Assembly: GCA_903834765.1 (NCBI GenBank)
Contig: CAILKE010000074.1
Coordinates: 1-52,660, forward strand
Reading direction: 5' to 3'
DNA from: an uncultured Bacteroidota bacterium
Lineage (GTDB): Bacteria; Bacteroidota; Bacteroidia; B-17B0; Aurantibacillaceae
Length of the DNA stretch: 52,660 nt
The notes beneath the pieces are model-generated. The model saw only the letters and a program-made list of their open reading frames with translations, did not search any database and was not told where the DNA came from. This document shows positions 1-9,364 of the stretch, one piece after another (the stretch's first letter is position 1; each line of letters begins with the position of its first letter). A program made the translations under genes and the position numbers.

Positions 1-3000
1 ATGTAATATTTCCAGGATAGATACCCATCGCTGTTAATTCAGACGCTGTAAATAAATATTGTTGCCATGTTTGATACCAATAATTTCCAAATGCAGTTGG
101 ATAACCGTATGCAGATGTTAGAGCTGTTCCTGATCCAACTACTGCAGTGCCTGAAGCAACCACTGGAGTTGTAGCATTTAAATTAACAGAAGCTGTAGAA
201 CAAACTATATTTGGATTAGCAGTTGCTGAAATAGTAGGAGGATTATTTAAAACAACAGATACGGAAGATGTTGTTGAACAAATCCCATCCGTTGCAAATA
301 CTTGATATACGTAAGTACCAGCAGTTGTTGGTGTTACATTTGCAGTTCTACCAGCAATAGAAGTAGGTATACCACTACCGGCAGCTGGTGTAGCTGTCCA
401 AGTAAACGTATACACATTTACCACACCTTGAGTAGATGATAATAAAATAGAGTTACCTGGACAAATATTAGTAGCGCTTGCAGAAGCATAAATTGGATCA
501 GGTAAACTTACTGATGTTGTAACAGCAGCTCGTGGGCTTAAACACACACCATTATCTGATGCTACATAAAAAGTAGATGTTGCAGAAATTGGTGTAGTGT
601 AAGTAGATGAAACTCCTGACTGCAAAACAGTAGTTGAAGTAGGTGTGCTATACCAGTTATATGAAGTGCCTCCACTAACAGCAGAAGCAGATGCTCCAAC
701 ACCACATTGAGCTGTATTTGTAACTGTAGGAATCGTTGGAACAGGAACAACTGTAACTGTAACCGGAGAAGATGTTACTGAACATCCATTTATGTCAGTA
801 GCAATAACACTATAAGTTGTTGTTGTTGTTGGAGATAAAGCAGCAACACTTGTTGTAGCAACAGTAGATGTACCATCATTCCAGGCATAAGCTGTAAATG
901 TTGGAACTGATCCACCACCTTGGTTAGCACTCGATATATTTAACATATATTCTTCGTATTCACCCCAAGTAATACCTTGTGTTGGACTTGTAACCACCGC
1001 TTCATCTAAAACAACACGCATACGTGTTAATCCATTCAATGCAGTAATAGGAATTGTAATGGAAGCAGTTTCTGTAGCTGGAGCAACTAACATCGAAGCC
1101 GAAGGCGTTGCATAAGCAAATTCACCTGCATCTGTAAATACTCCGTTTCTATTATAATCAATAAAAATACCAAAACCCATTGCTACAGGAGCTCCTGTAG
1201 CTGATAAAGAACTAACACTTAAAATATAAGAATTACCAGCAGTATAATTATAAGGTCCAAAGGCGGTAAAATCTGAATTTCTACCAGCAATCCCTGAAGC
1301 TGTACCTATTGTTCCCACTAATGAAATTGCAGGGCTTGTATTATTTAAGGGTCCAAACGAAACATTACCAATGTCTTCATAAGTAGCTGAAGAGGCTGAT
1401 GGCATCACGCCATAATTAGCAGCTGAATTTGAATTTCCAAAACTAGGAGTTAATGTTGAGGGCGAGCCTGCACATATAGTGCTTAAAGAAGCACTTGCCT
1501 GAGCAAAAACTCCCAAAAGAGGCTCATCTTTGTAACTTGTTCCATTGGAAATTTTAGTATAAGTGCCATCTAAAACCGTAATATTCCATGCTACATTAGC
1601 ATTAGATGGAACGGCAACAGGAATGTTTCCTGTCCAGCTTGACGCTGAGGATACAGAACCGCCCGTCATCGTCACTGCTGGTTGAGCTACACCATTAAAA
1701 CTGTAATTTAATGTTACAGATGATAAATTGGATGCTCCTGGTGTTACTGTAGCGGTAATAACGCGCCCTACAGCCACACATTGATTTCCGATTGGAGAAA
1801 TAGCCAAAGCATTAATAGAAGGCGCAGGGCTTATTCCATTAAATTCATCTGCTCCAATATCAGGAGAAGTTCCTGTTCCTGCATAACCAGCATTGCCTTG
1901 GCGAATATCTCCATCATAATCATCCGTAAAAGTTGCAATATTTGCAGCACCTCCTTCGATAACTGTAACAGTTGCCGGGTTTATATGTAAAAAATTAACT
2001 GAAGATCCTGTTGTACTTAAAAATGTAGGGTTTTCTGTAACAGAAGCCTGATCTCTATTTACCATTGCCGTTTGAAATGAAGGCAAAGTAATATAGTCAT
2101 TAGTCCCATCAGAAAAAATCAAATTTTTTGGAGATGGAGAGCCAGAATAAAATAAATTATTATTTGATGTTGCTGAATAAGTTGTAAGAGTTGGGCTTGA
2201 TCTTCTATATGCAACTGATGTTCCTGTTCCGGTTTGTGCAGACAGGTTTACAAAAATATTATTTCTTAAATCTACATTTGTTGCTGTGTTAACATAAATC
2301 GCTGAGTTACCAAACAAAGCGCCTGTACTTGAAGCTGCTAAATAAACAGAATTGTAATATAAATTTGCTGTTGTACCGCTAGTTATATTTAAACCAATTA
2401 CTGCATTTGCCAAGCTAGCAATTGTAGCCTTTAAATCTCCAATTGTGTTATTGTAAATTGTATTTTTAGTACCACCTGAATTTGTAATACCAATTGCTGT
2501 TCCGGCTGCATTAGAATTTAATAAATCGTAAATTTTATTCTTAAAAACATTTGCATTTGAACTTGCTGATAAAATCAACCCAGTAACAGCACTTGCTCCT
2601 GTAGAAGAACAGGTATAAATCCTATTATTATTTATATTTAAAGTTGTAATACTACTTGAGCCACCAGTTATACCAACTACGGCGCCAACAGTTCCAGCAG
2701 AAGATATTGCCGAAATTGTATTATTAGCAACGGTTTGCGAAGTACCACCATTTGATGTCCCAATAGAAATTCCTGTTATTGCTGCGCTTCCTGTTATGCT
2801 TGAAATTAAATTATTTGAAATAATAGTATTATCTCCAGAATAGTTTGTTGCTATTGCAGTAATTGCAGAAGAACCACCTGTCCAATTTTTAAATGTATTT
2901 GATGAAATCGTTTTAGTTGCACCTCCACCTGTAGCACCCTCTAAATTTGACCATCCAATAAGTGTTGTTGCACCAGAAACATTTATATATGAAAAATTAT

Positions 3001-4378
3001 TCCCTGTTGCGTTATGTATCGATCCAACAGGAGATGAAGGAGTTGTTGATGCTAAGTAAACTTGAACAGTACCTCCTGCGCCAGTTTTCGTAAATGAACC
3101 AACAATATTATTATTGTTAATGTTTTGAATACCAGAAGCTGGCATTTGAATGTCATTCCTAATAAAAGTAACACTACCGGTTGTGTTTACACTAATATTA
3201 GAAAACGTATTTGCTAAAACATTACAAATTTTGATTGGGGATGCATTTAAAATAAACACAATTGCACCAGATGAAGTAATTGTATGTCCAAAATTATTAA
3301 AATCATTATTATTAATAGTAAGTGAAGAAGAAGTATTAGCAGTGTTTGCTGCAACATTAATACCATTCATTGCTCCATTAGCTACAGCGCTTTTTAAAGA
3401 AATACTGTTATTAGAAATTGATTGGGTATTAGCAATTGTTGGTGCATTTGAATATGCTGTAATTTGTATACCATTCAATGTCCCTAAAATAGTTCCACCA
3501 TTAGAACTAGCAATATTGTTATATGAAATATTGTAATTACCAGTATTTTTTATTTGGATACCATTTACAGTGCCTGAAACATTATTAAATGCAGAAAAAG
3601 TTCCTGTAGTACCAAAATTAGATATACTATTACCCTGAGTTAAAGATGAACCGCCAATATCTAATCCCTGATTTTGATCAGCTGCAGCCGTTGGTCCAGC
3701 TACTAATATACCTGTATTAATATTTGATATATTATTAGAGTATATCATTAAGTTTGACGTACCTCCCAACGTTCCAGTTGCAGTTGCAGCAGTTGAAACA
3801 GCAGAAGCATTATGTGATGAGTTAGCATAAATACCGAAAGTATTTTGGTAAGCCCTGTTTAAGGTAATTGTATTTGATACGATTGAAATATTTTGAGAAC
3901 CATCAGTAGTTGTTGCGTAAAATAAAGCTATACCAAATTCGGTCATATTATTAGTTGCAGCTGTTGTTGTTGTATTAACAGCATTTTCTTGCATATTAAA
4001 ACCAGTAATTGTGATAAAATCACCACCAATAATTTTAAAGATTGCATCATTTAAGGCACCCGCCGTTAAACTACTACTTGCAGTAATAACATTAGAGTTA
4101 CCCTGAATGGTTATTGGATTAGCAACAATACCAGTTGCCGAAATTGAATATCCACCAGCAGGAGCTGTTTGAGGCGTACCTGAAATTAAGTTTAATGTTA
4201 CACCCCCTGGGCCTACTCCAACTGCATTAAGATCTGAAATTGCTAAAGCCAATGTAGCGTAATCTCCAGGGATATTTTTTGTACCAGATAATTGCGCTTT
4301 CATATTAAACGAAAGGCAAATAACTAAAATCGAAAGGCTGAATGTAAGTTTCGATTTGATTTTGTAGATTTTTGTCAT
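1..4378 (-). CDS. Giant secreted beta-helix / GEVED / Ig-like surface protein (partial, C-terminus beyond window)
   Basis: This minus-strand reading frame starts at the ATG at 4378 and stays open for 1459 codons to the window edge, so the C-terminus is missing. Residues 1-29 look like a signal peptide (basic start, hydrophobic core, ending MKAQ). Roughly residues 30-840 are Asn/Ser/Thr/Ile-rich short repeats with motifs such as NNTI, NNRIY and SNTI, as in right-handed parallel beta-helix proteins, ending in PDIGADEF, a common end of such domains. Residues about 1010-1145 resemble a GEVED domain (IDYNRNGVF near its start, WGEYEEYML near its end). The rest consists of Ig-like modules with single Cys pairs (SDNGVC, ATDING). 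By family it is expected to be exported by T9SS and to carry a sorting domain after residue 1459, but that part is not visible. A TACCTTTG box at 4401-4408 (minus) could be its promoter. The role is probably adhesion or polysaccharide contact; this is inference. Confidence 0.88.
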   Translation of the reverse strand, partial: MTKIYKIKSKLTFSLSILVICLSFNMKAQLSGTKNIPGDYATLALAISDLNAVGVGPGGVTLNLISGTPQTAPAGGYSISATGIVANPITIQGNSNVITASSSLTAGALNDAIFKIIGGDFITITGFNMQENAVNTTTTAATNNMTEFGIALFYATTTDGSQNISIVSNTITLNRAYQNTFGIYANSSHNASAVSTAATATGTLGGTSNLMIYSNNISNINTGILVAGPTAAADQNQGLDIGGSSLTQGNSISNFGTTGTFSAFNNVSGTVNGIQIKNTGNYNISYNNIASSNGGTILGTLNGIQITAYSNAPTIANTQSISNNSISLKSAVANGAMNGINVAANTANTSSSLTINNNDFNNFGHTITSSGAIVFILNASPIKICNVLANTFSNISVNTTGSVTFIRNDIQMPASGIQNINNNNIVGSFTKTGAGGTVQVYLASTTPSSPVGSIHNATGNNFSYINVSGATTLIGWSNLEGATGGGATKTISSNTFKNWTGGSSAITAIATNYSGDNTIISNNLISSITGSAAITGISIGTSNGGTSQTVANNTISAISSAGTVGAVVGITGGSSSITTLNINNNRIYTCSSTGASAVTGLILSASSNANVFKNKIYDLLNSNAAGTAIGITNSGGTKNTIYNNTIGDLKATIASLANAVIGLNITSGTTANLYYNSVYLAASSTGALFGNSAIYVNTATNVDLRNNIFVNLSAQTGTGTSVAYRRSSPTLTTYSATSNNNLFYSGSPSPKNLIFSDGTNDYITLPSFQTAMVNRDQASVTENPTFLSTTGSSVNFLHINPATVTVIEGGAANIATFTDDYDGDIRQGNAGYAGTGTSPDIGADEFNGISPAPSINALAISPIGNQCVAVGRVITATVTPGASNLSSVTLNYSFNGVAQPAVTMTGGSVSSASSWTGNIPVAVPSNANVAWNITVLDGTYTKISNGTSYKDEPLLGVFAQASASLSTICAGSPSTLTPSFGNSNSAANYGVMPSASSATYEDIGNVSFGPLNNTSPAISLVGTIGTASGIAGRNSDFTAFGPYNYTAGNSYILSVSSLSATGAPVAMGFGIFIDYNRNGVFTDAGEFAYATPSASMLVAPATETASITIPITALNGLTRMRVVLDEAVVTSPTQGITWGEYEEYMLNISSANQGGGSVPTFTAYAWNDGTSTVATTSVAALSPTTTTTYSVIATDINGCSVTSSPVTVTVVPVPTIPTVTNTAQCGVGASASAVSGGTSYNWYSTPTSTTVLQSGVSSTYTTPISATSTFYVASDNGVCLSPRAAVTTSVSLPDPIYASASATNICPGNSILLSSTQGVVNVYTFTWTATPAAGSGIPTSIAGRTANVTPTTAGTYVYQVFATDGICSTTSSVSVVLNNPPTISATANPNIVCSTASVNLNATTPVVASGTAVVGSGTALTSAYGYPTAFGNYWYQTWQQYLFTASELTAMGIYPGNIT

Positions 4379-4537
4379 TATTTCTGTGTATTTTTTACAA
4401 CAAAGGTAGTATATTTAGTCACAAAAGAAAATAGTAAGACTACATAAAAGCTCATTTAGTCGAATAAATTGATATGTTCAAGAATAATATGCTTTTAGTG
4501 AGGCAACTTTCATAAAGATATTTTAATTTTCAAAAAT
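4379..4537. promoter_or_regulatory. Divergent intergenic region between the giant surface protein and yjbR-like gene
   Basis: A 159-base AT-rich gap separates two divergent starts. On the minus strand TACCTTTG (4401-4408) matches the Bacteroidota -7 consensus TAnnTTTG and lies 22 nt before the surface-protein ATG. No clear -7 box was picked out for the plus-strand gene. No small ORF or RNA was recognised here. Confidence 0.4.
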
Positions 4538-4894
4538 ATGTATATAGATGAATTAAGAGAATATTGCCTTTTAAAAAAAGGGGTTGAAGAATGTTTACCT
4601 TTTGGTCCAGAAACTCTTGTATTTAAGGTAATGGGTAAATTATTTTTACTCACCAGTCTAGATAGGGAACCAACACAATTTAATGTGAAATGTAGTCCTG
4701 AAAAAGCAATTGAATTACGAGAGAATTATGAGTGCGTTTTGCCTGGTTATCATATGAATAAAAAACACTGGAACACAGTAATTTATGATGGCTCAGCAAA
4801 TAACAAACTTCTTAAACAGTGGATAGATGATAGCTATAACTTGGTTGTAGAGAGTTTACCTAAAAAACTAAAACAAGATTTGGCTCTGTTATAA
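4538..4894 (+). CDS. MmcQ/YjbR family protein
   Basis: A 118-residue protein of the MmcQ/YjbR (DUF419) family, small single-domain proteins with a double-wing DNA-binding-like fold and no established general role. Family features are visible: the opening pattern LREYCLLKKGVEECLPFGPETLVFKVMGKLF, broken here as LREYCLLKKGVEE then PFGPETLVFKV, the central FNVKCSPEKAIELRE, and PGYHMNKKHWNTV near residues 68-80. The length is normal for the family and the ATG start is unambiguous. It stands alone, in front of a small ORF on the same strand and divergent from the surface-protein gene. Family membership is confident; the function is not known. Confidence 0.9.
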   Translation: MYIDELREYCLLKKGVEECLPFGPETLVFKVMGKLFLLTSLDREPTQFNVKCSPEKAIELRENYECVLPGYHMNKKHWNTVIYDGSANNKLLKQWIDDSYNLVVESLPKKLKQDLALL

Positions 4895-4975
4895 AAACAA
4901 GTGTGATGTTTATCACTATACACAATAATAGTTTAAGTATAGCGTTCTAGGCATATAAACCCCCTAAATCTGCCT

Positions 4976-5161
4976 ATGCATCAAACTTTTACTCTTGTTT
5001 CTTCTTATATTAAAAACCACAAAAACAAGCAACAACCTGAAAAACTTGTTGACGACTTTAACCCTTCTGATTCTATTATTCAGAACATTCTTAATTACTC
5101 CAAATCTTTATCAATCAAGAAATCTAAATACACAGATTTTATTGAGATTACGTCGAATTAA
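4976..5161 (+). CDS. Small conserved hypothetical protein (61 aa)
   Basis: A 61-residue basic protein with no signal peptide or membrane segment. Its second half (IIQNILNYSKSLSIKKSKY) recalls short ORFs that recur in Bacteroidota genomes, with the pattern I.NI.NYSK.L...KSK, but no function is known to me. It ends with TAA 96 nt before the E2 gene, which has its own promoter, so it is probably transcribed separately. Base and codon use match the neighbours. It could be a non-coding coincidence, but the conserved-looking C-terminal motif argues for a real gene. Confidence 0.6.
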   Translation: MHQTFTLVSSYIKNHKNKQQPEKLVDDFNPSDSIIQNILNYSKSLSIKKSKYTDFIEITSN

Positions 5162-5204
5162 TTTAAGTTAATTTAAAAATCATTATAGGTTTGCGACAAT
5201 TAAT

Positions 5205-5235
5205 TTTGCGTACTATCTATAATCCGTTATTTTTG
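5205..5235 (+). promoter_or_regulatory. Bacteroidota-type promoter of the E2 gene
   Basis: TTTG at 5205-5208 and TATTTTTG at 5228-5235 are separated by 19 nt, matching the -33/-7 layout of the Bacteroidota housekeeping sigma factor. The E2 ATG follows 22 nt downstream. Confidence 0.6.
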
Positions 5236-5257
5236 CAACTTACATTATTTAATCACA

Positions 5258-6592
5258 ATGGCTCAATTTGAATTAACAATGCCCAAAATGGGTGAAAGTG
5301 TTGCAGAAGCAACTATTATTAAATGGACAAAAAACGAAGGTGATTCAATAAAACTTGATGAAACTGTTTTAGAAATAGCTACTGATAAAGTAGATTCTGA
5401 GATTCCATCGCCTTTTGAAGGAACATTAATTAAAAAATTATTTAATGAAAACGATGTTGTTCAAGTGGGAGCTGTTATTGCTATAATTTCTTCGGATGCT
5501 AATGCTAGTGTCGCAGAAACTCCAAAAGCAGTTGCTCCTGTTTCAGCTACAGTTGCCTCAACACCTCTAGTTACAAGTCATGCAGAGCCTGCTGATTTCA
5601 AAAATTCTGACAAATTTTATTCTCCTTTAGTAAAAAGTATTGCTAAAGAAGAAGGTATTTCACTATCTGAATTAGATTCAATTAAAGGATCTGGTCAAGA
5701 CGGACGTGTTACAAAATCAGATATTTTAGCATACTTACCTAACAGAAATAAGACGGCTCAAGTAGCTACTACTTCAGAAACCAAAACAGCACCAATAACT
5801 CCAGCAGTTAACAAATCAGCAGTGGGGGTTCCTGACAATACAGTATTAGTTCAACGCCCTGCTGTATCTGTTGGTGCAGGTGATGAAATTATTGAAATGG
5901 ATCGCATGCGCAAAATCATTGCTGATAATATGGTAATGAGTAAGCACGTATCGCCACATGTTACTTCATTTGTAGAAGCTGATGTAACAAATTTGGTTCA
6001 GTGGAGAGATAAAGTAAAAAAAGATTTCGAAAAACGCGAAGGTGAGAAAATGACATTTACGCCTTTATTTATTGAGTGTGTAGCGAAAGCGATTAAAGAT
6101 TTTCCAATGATTAATATATCTGTTGATCAAACTGGAACAAAAATCATTAAACGTAAAAATATTAATGTAGGAATGGCTGCAGCGTTGCCATCGGGTAATT
6201 TAATTGTACCAGTTATAAAAAATGCCGATCAAAAAAACTTGGTTGGTTTAACCAAAGATGTTAATGATTTAGCTACTCGTGCTCGTGCTAATAAATTAGC
6301 TCCTGATGAAATTCAGGGTGGCACATTTACGTTAACTAATGTTGGCGGATTTGGAAATGTAATGGGAACACCTATTATTTTGCAACCTCAAGTGGCGATA
6401 TTAGCAGTAGGAACTATTAAAAAGAAACCTGCTGTGATAGAAACCCCACAAGGCGATGTTATTGCGATTCGACATTTTATGTTCCTTTCGTTATCTTATG
6501 ATCACAGAGTTGTTGATGGTTCTTTAGGAGGTACTTTTCTTAGAAAAGTTGCCGACTATATGGAGCAATGGGATATAAACAGAATTTCCTAA
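5258..6592 (+). CDS. Dihydrolipoamide acyltransferase, E2 component of a 2-oxoacid dehydrogenase complex
   Basis: This 444-residue protein is the acyl-transferring core (E2) of a 2-oxoacid dehydrogenase complex. The order of domains is visible: one N-terminal lipoyl domain (about 1-78) with lipoylated Lys44 in EIATDKVDSEIP; an Ala/Pro/Thr-rich linker; a peripheral-subunit-binding domain (about 121-158, YSPLVKSIAKEEGI to DGRVTKSDIL); a second linker; and the catalytic domain from about residue 210, with SLSYDHRVVDG (His416, Asp420). The substrate is not settled. The single lipoyl domain and the opening MPKMGESVAEATI resemble the branched-chain-type E2 of Bacteroidota more than 2-oxoglutarate E2. 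E1 and E3 genes are not adjacent. Transcription is probably monocistronic, ending at a hairpin at 6611-6637. Confidence 0.93.
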   Translation: MAQFELTMPKMGESVAEATIIKWTKNEGDSIKLDETVLEIATDKVDSEIPSPFEGTLIKKLFNENDVVQVGAVIAIISSDANASVAETPKAVAPVSATVASTPLVTSHAEPADFKNSDKFYSPLVKSIAKEEGISLSELDSIKGSGQDGRVTKSDILAYLPNRNKTAQVATTSETKTAPITPAVNKSAVGVPDNTVLVQRPAVSVGAGDEIIEMDRMRKIIADNMVMSKHVSPHVTSFVEADVTNLVQWRDKVKKDFEKREGEKMTFTPLFIECVAKAIKDFPMINISVDQTGTKIIKRKNINVGMAAALPSGNLIVPVIKNADQKNLVGLTKDVNDLATRARANKLAPDEIQGGTFTLTNVGGFGNVMGTPIILQPQVAILAVGTIKKKPAVIETPQGDVIAIRHFMFLSLSYDHRVVDGSLGGTFLRKVADYMEQWDINRIS

Positions 6593-6610
6593 AAAAGCAC
6601 ATCATTTTAT

Positions 6611-6637
6611 TAAATCCCACCCCAAAAGTGGGATTTA
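6611..6637 (+). terminator. Hairpin terminator after the E2 gene
   Basis: A ten-base stem (TAAATCCCAC pairing with GTGGGATTTA) surrounds a seven-base loop, 18 nt after the E2 stop codon. The following tract is only moderately T-rich. Confidence 0.55.
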
Positions 6638-6651
6638 TATCTTTAAAAAGG

Positions 6652-6681
6652 TTGTTTTTATCTAAGAAAGTTCTATTTTTG
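6652..6681 (+). promoter_or_regulatory. Promoter of the OmpA-family gene
   Basis: TTG at 6652-6654 and TATTTTTG at 6674-6681 are spaced by 19 nt, the Bacteroidota -33/-7 arrangement, 21 nt before the ATG at 6703. Confidence 0.55.
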
Positions 6682-6702
6682 CTAACTTGTTAAAAAAATA
6701 CA

Positions 6703-9279
6703 ATGAAAAAAAATCTATTATTTATTGTTGCACTTTTATTTGTTGTTAACATTATTAAGGCACAATTATCATCTGGATCTTACTCAGATTACTTTCGAGA
6801 AGGAAACTTTTTGTTATTAGAAGACAACTATGATTTGGCTTTAAAGAATTTTATTGAGGCATACAAAAAAGATTCATCGTCAGCAAATATTAATTTCAAT
6901 GTTGGTTACTGTTATCTAAACTCTTCTACTAAAAAAGGGTTAGCAGAAAGGTACTTAGCAAAGTCAGTTACAAGCGTTACTAAAAATTATGCCCAAGATG
7001 AACCGTCAGAAAAATCTGCTCCACCATTAGCTCATTTTTATTATGGCAGAGCATTGCATATCAATTACAAATTTGATGAAGCAGCAGCTCAATATGATAT
7101 TTTTGAAAAACAATATGCGAAAAGTAAAGTTATTAAAGAAGAAATAGCTTATTACAAAGCTCAAACTGCATTCGCTAAAGAATTAGTTGCGGTTCCAATC
7201 AATGTTCAAATTCAAAACTTAGGAGATAGTATTAATAGTGAATACCCTGATTTTAGTCCAGTTTTAAGTGCTGACGAAAGAATGATGATTTACACAACTC
7301 GCCGCAGTACAACTACTGGCGGGGAAAGAACTCCTGATGGCCAATTTTTTGAAGATGTAGTTGTGGCATATAAAGATGATAATGGAATTTGGTCTTCACC
7401 GAAATCAATTGGAGACAATATTAATACAAATGGACATGAGGGTTCTATAAATTTAACACCTGATGGACAAACATTGATTATTTATCGCGACGACAATGGT
7501 AATGGTAACATCTACTTCAGTGATTGGGATGGAAAAACTTGGGGCCCAATACAATCCTTTGGTTCAGATATTAATTCTAAGTATTGGGAAACTCACGGTT
7601 GTCTTTCAACAGATCGTTCTATTTTATATTTTATATCTGATCGCCCTGGTGGTTTCGGAGGCAGAGATATTTATCGTTGTAAAAAATTACCAAATGGTAA
7701 ATGGAGTTTAGCCCAAAATTTAGGCCCAACAATTAATACAAAATACGATGAGGATGCAGTGTTTATTCATCCTTATGGAGATTTAATATTTGCATCTCGC
7801 GGACATAAATCAATGGGTGGATTTGATATTTTTGTATCATCACCTGACGAGGATGGTAAATTTACATCGCCAGAAAACATGCACTACCCTATTAATACAA
7901 CTGATGACGATGCATTTTTTGTAACTTCTCCTGACGGTAAACGCGGTTATTTTTCTTCAGCAAACGATAAAGGATATGGCGAAAAAGATATTTATATGAT
8001 GTCTATTCCTGATGCCAAAGAAAAGCCTTTAGCGTTATTCAAAGGATCAATTGTAGCTGCTGATGGAGAAAAATTACCTGAAGATATATTAATTATTGTA
8101 ACTGATAAAGAAACTGGAGAAATCGTTGGTAATTATAGACCAAAGGGAAACGGCACATTCTCAACAATCTTACCTCCTAACAAAAACTATAATTTTTCAT
8201 ATACAAGCAAAGGCGAAGAGTTTTATAATGAAGATTTATTTGTAAGTAGCGATGTTGCTTATCAAGAAATTAAAAAAGAAATTAATTTAGAACCAATCAA
8301 TTTATTAGGCAAAGTTAAGGTTAAAGATAAATCAGTTACGTTAAACACAATTGTGTTTAATAACCCTAAAGATAAGCAACCGGTGCCAAACGCTAAAGTA
8401 ACACTTACAGAAAAAGGAGGTGTTGATACTAAATTTGATGTAGATCAAAAAGGAAAAAAAGATGCAACACCACTAGCTATAGAAAAATCATATACAATTT
8501 ATGCTGAAGCTAATGGTAAAAAATCAGCTACTAATTCATTCAATACAATTGGAACAAAAGGAAGTAAATCAATAACTGAAATATTATTCATAGAAGGAAA
8601 AGCTGCAAAAACATTTAATCTATTATTAAATATATTAGTTGTAAATAAAAACAAGAAGCCTTTAGCTGACAGTAAAATTACATTAACAGGTAACGATGGC
8701 AGTAAATATGAGGGTATAACAGATGCTAAAGGTCGATTAAAAAATATTGAATTAGAAAAAGATATCAATTATGATTTAGTTGGAGAAAATAATAGCATTA
8801 TATCTGAAAAACAAGCTTTTACAACCATGAATCTAAATGCTAAAAAAACATTCGATAAAACTATTGTGATTTACGCTCAGGCATCATTGGCGACTAACCA
8901 TAACTATGGCTGTGGCTCAGCAGTTACTTTTAAATATATGTTTTCTTATAATAAAAATGAAACTGATGACGCTCAAAATTGGTCTAATTTAATCGACGGT
9001 ATCGTATCCAAAACAAAAGAATGTAATCCAACTGTCAAAATATTATCAAGCGCATCTCAAGTTCCTACGCGTGCATATGCTAATAACAATGATTTAGCGA
9101 AATCTCGTGCTGAAAATTTGGAAACTAAAATTAAAGCGGCCGTTACTGCTAAAGGGGGTGATGCCAGTAAAATTGAATTTAGACAAGTTGCTCAGGTGCG
9201 TGGCCCTATTTACGAAGGCGATTATCAAAATAAATCAAAATATGAACCTTTCCAATATGTGAAGGTAATTGCTAAATAA
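6703..9279 (+). CDS. OmpA-family envelope protein with TPR, WD40-like (PD40) and carboxypeptidase-regulatory-like repeats
   Basis: An 858-residue envelope protein. A signal peptide (about 1-20, ending IKAQ) leads into TPR-like helices (about 25-160). A PD40-type beta-propeller follows (about 185-430), with repeated signatures such as FSPVLSADERMMIYTTRR, LTPDGQTLIIYRDD and YFISDRPGGFGGRDIYRC. Then come two or more beta-sandwich modules (about 440-730) of carboxypeptidase-regulatory type. The last 120 residues resemble an OmpA C-terminal domain: NNDLAKSRAENLETKI matches its N..LS..RA..V...L helix. The usual GHTD motif is replaced by SSASQVPT, so peptidoglycan binding may be altered or lost. The plan matches T9SS-associated PorE-like proteins, but paralogues are common and this is not shown to be PorE. 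It ends at a strong terminator palindrome. Confidence 0.88.
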   Translation: MKKNLLFIVALLFVVNIIKAQLSSGSYSDYFREGNFLLLEDNYDLALKNFIEAYKKDSSSANINFNVGYCYLNSSTKKGLAERYLAKSVTSVTKNYAQDEPSEKSAPPLAHFYYGRALHINYKFDEAAAQYDIFEKQYAKSKVIKEEIAYYKAQTAFAKELVAVPINVQIQNLGDSINSEYPDFSPVLSADERMMIYTTRRSTTTGGERTPDGQFFEDVVVAYKDDNGIWSSPKSIGDNINTNGHEGSINLTPDGQTLIIYRDDNGNGNIYFSDWDGKTWGPIQSFGSDINSKYWETHGCLSTDRSILYFISDRPGGFGGRDIYRCKKLPNGKWSLAQNLGPTINTKYDEDAVFIHPYGDLIFASRGHKSMGGFDIFVSSPDEDGKFTSPENMHYPINTTDDDAFFVTSPDGKRGYFSSANDKGYGEKDIYMMSIPDAKEKPLALFKGSIVAADGEKLPEDILIIVTDKETGEIVGNYRPKGNGTFSTILPPNKNYNFSYTSKGEEFYNEDLFVSSDVAYQEIKKEINLEPINLLGKVKVKDKSVTLNTIVFNNPKDKQPVPNAKVTLTEKGGVDTKFDVDQKGKKDATPLAIEKSYTIYAEANGKKSATNSFNTIGTKGSKSITEILFIEGKAAKTFNLLLNILVVNKNKKPLADSKITLTGNDGSKYEGITDAKGRLKNIELEKDINYDLVGENNSIISEKQAFTTMNLNAKKTFDKTIVIYAQASLATNHNYGCGSAVTFKYMFSYNKNETDDAQNWSNLIDGIVSKTKECNPTVKILSSASQVPTRAYANNNDLAKSRAENLETKIKAAVTAKGGDASKIEFRQVAQVRGPIYEGDYQNKSKYEPFQYVKVIAK

Positions 9280-9302
9280 GTTAACCTATTATTTTTTTCT
9301 AT

Positions 9303-9337
9303 AATCCTTCAAGGTTTTAAAAACCTTGAAGGATTTT
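9303..9337 (+). terminator. Perfect 16-bp palindromic terminator
   Basis: AATCCTTCAAGGTTTT (9303-9318) pairs exactly with 9320-9335, one base apart, and is followed by further T residues. It sits 24 nt after the OmpA-family stop. Its architecture (16-bp arms, one central base) equals that of the palindrome at 14192-14224, suggesting dispersed palindromic repeats used as terminators. Confidence 0.75.
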
Positions 9338-9350
9338 TAGTTTGTTTTAA

Positions 9351-9358
9351 TACCTTTA
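9351..9358 (+). promoter_or_regulatory. -7-like box just before the methyltransferase start
   Basis: TACCTTTA at 9351-9358 ends 6 nt before the ATG at 9365. The longer string AATACCTTTAC is also found before the DUF5522 gene at 22529. The spacing predicts a leaderless or nearly leaderless mRNA. Confidence 0.4.
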
Positions 9359-9364
9359 CATTCT

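Noticed and set aside
1781-1990. Ser/Cys/Ile-rich plus-strand ORF in the same gene
   Set aside because: Low-complexity shadow of the repeat region; no start signal or family resemblance.
3150-3536. 128-codon plus-strand ORF opposite the giant surface protein
   Set aside because: It mirrors the Asn/Ile-rich repeats of the minus-strand gene, has no recognisable domain, and the minus-strand frame is continuous across it.
8499-8768. 89-codon minus-strand ORF inside the OmpA-family gene
   Set aside because: Shadow of a confidently coding frame with normal codon use.
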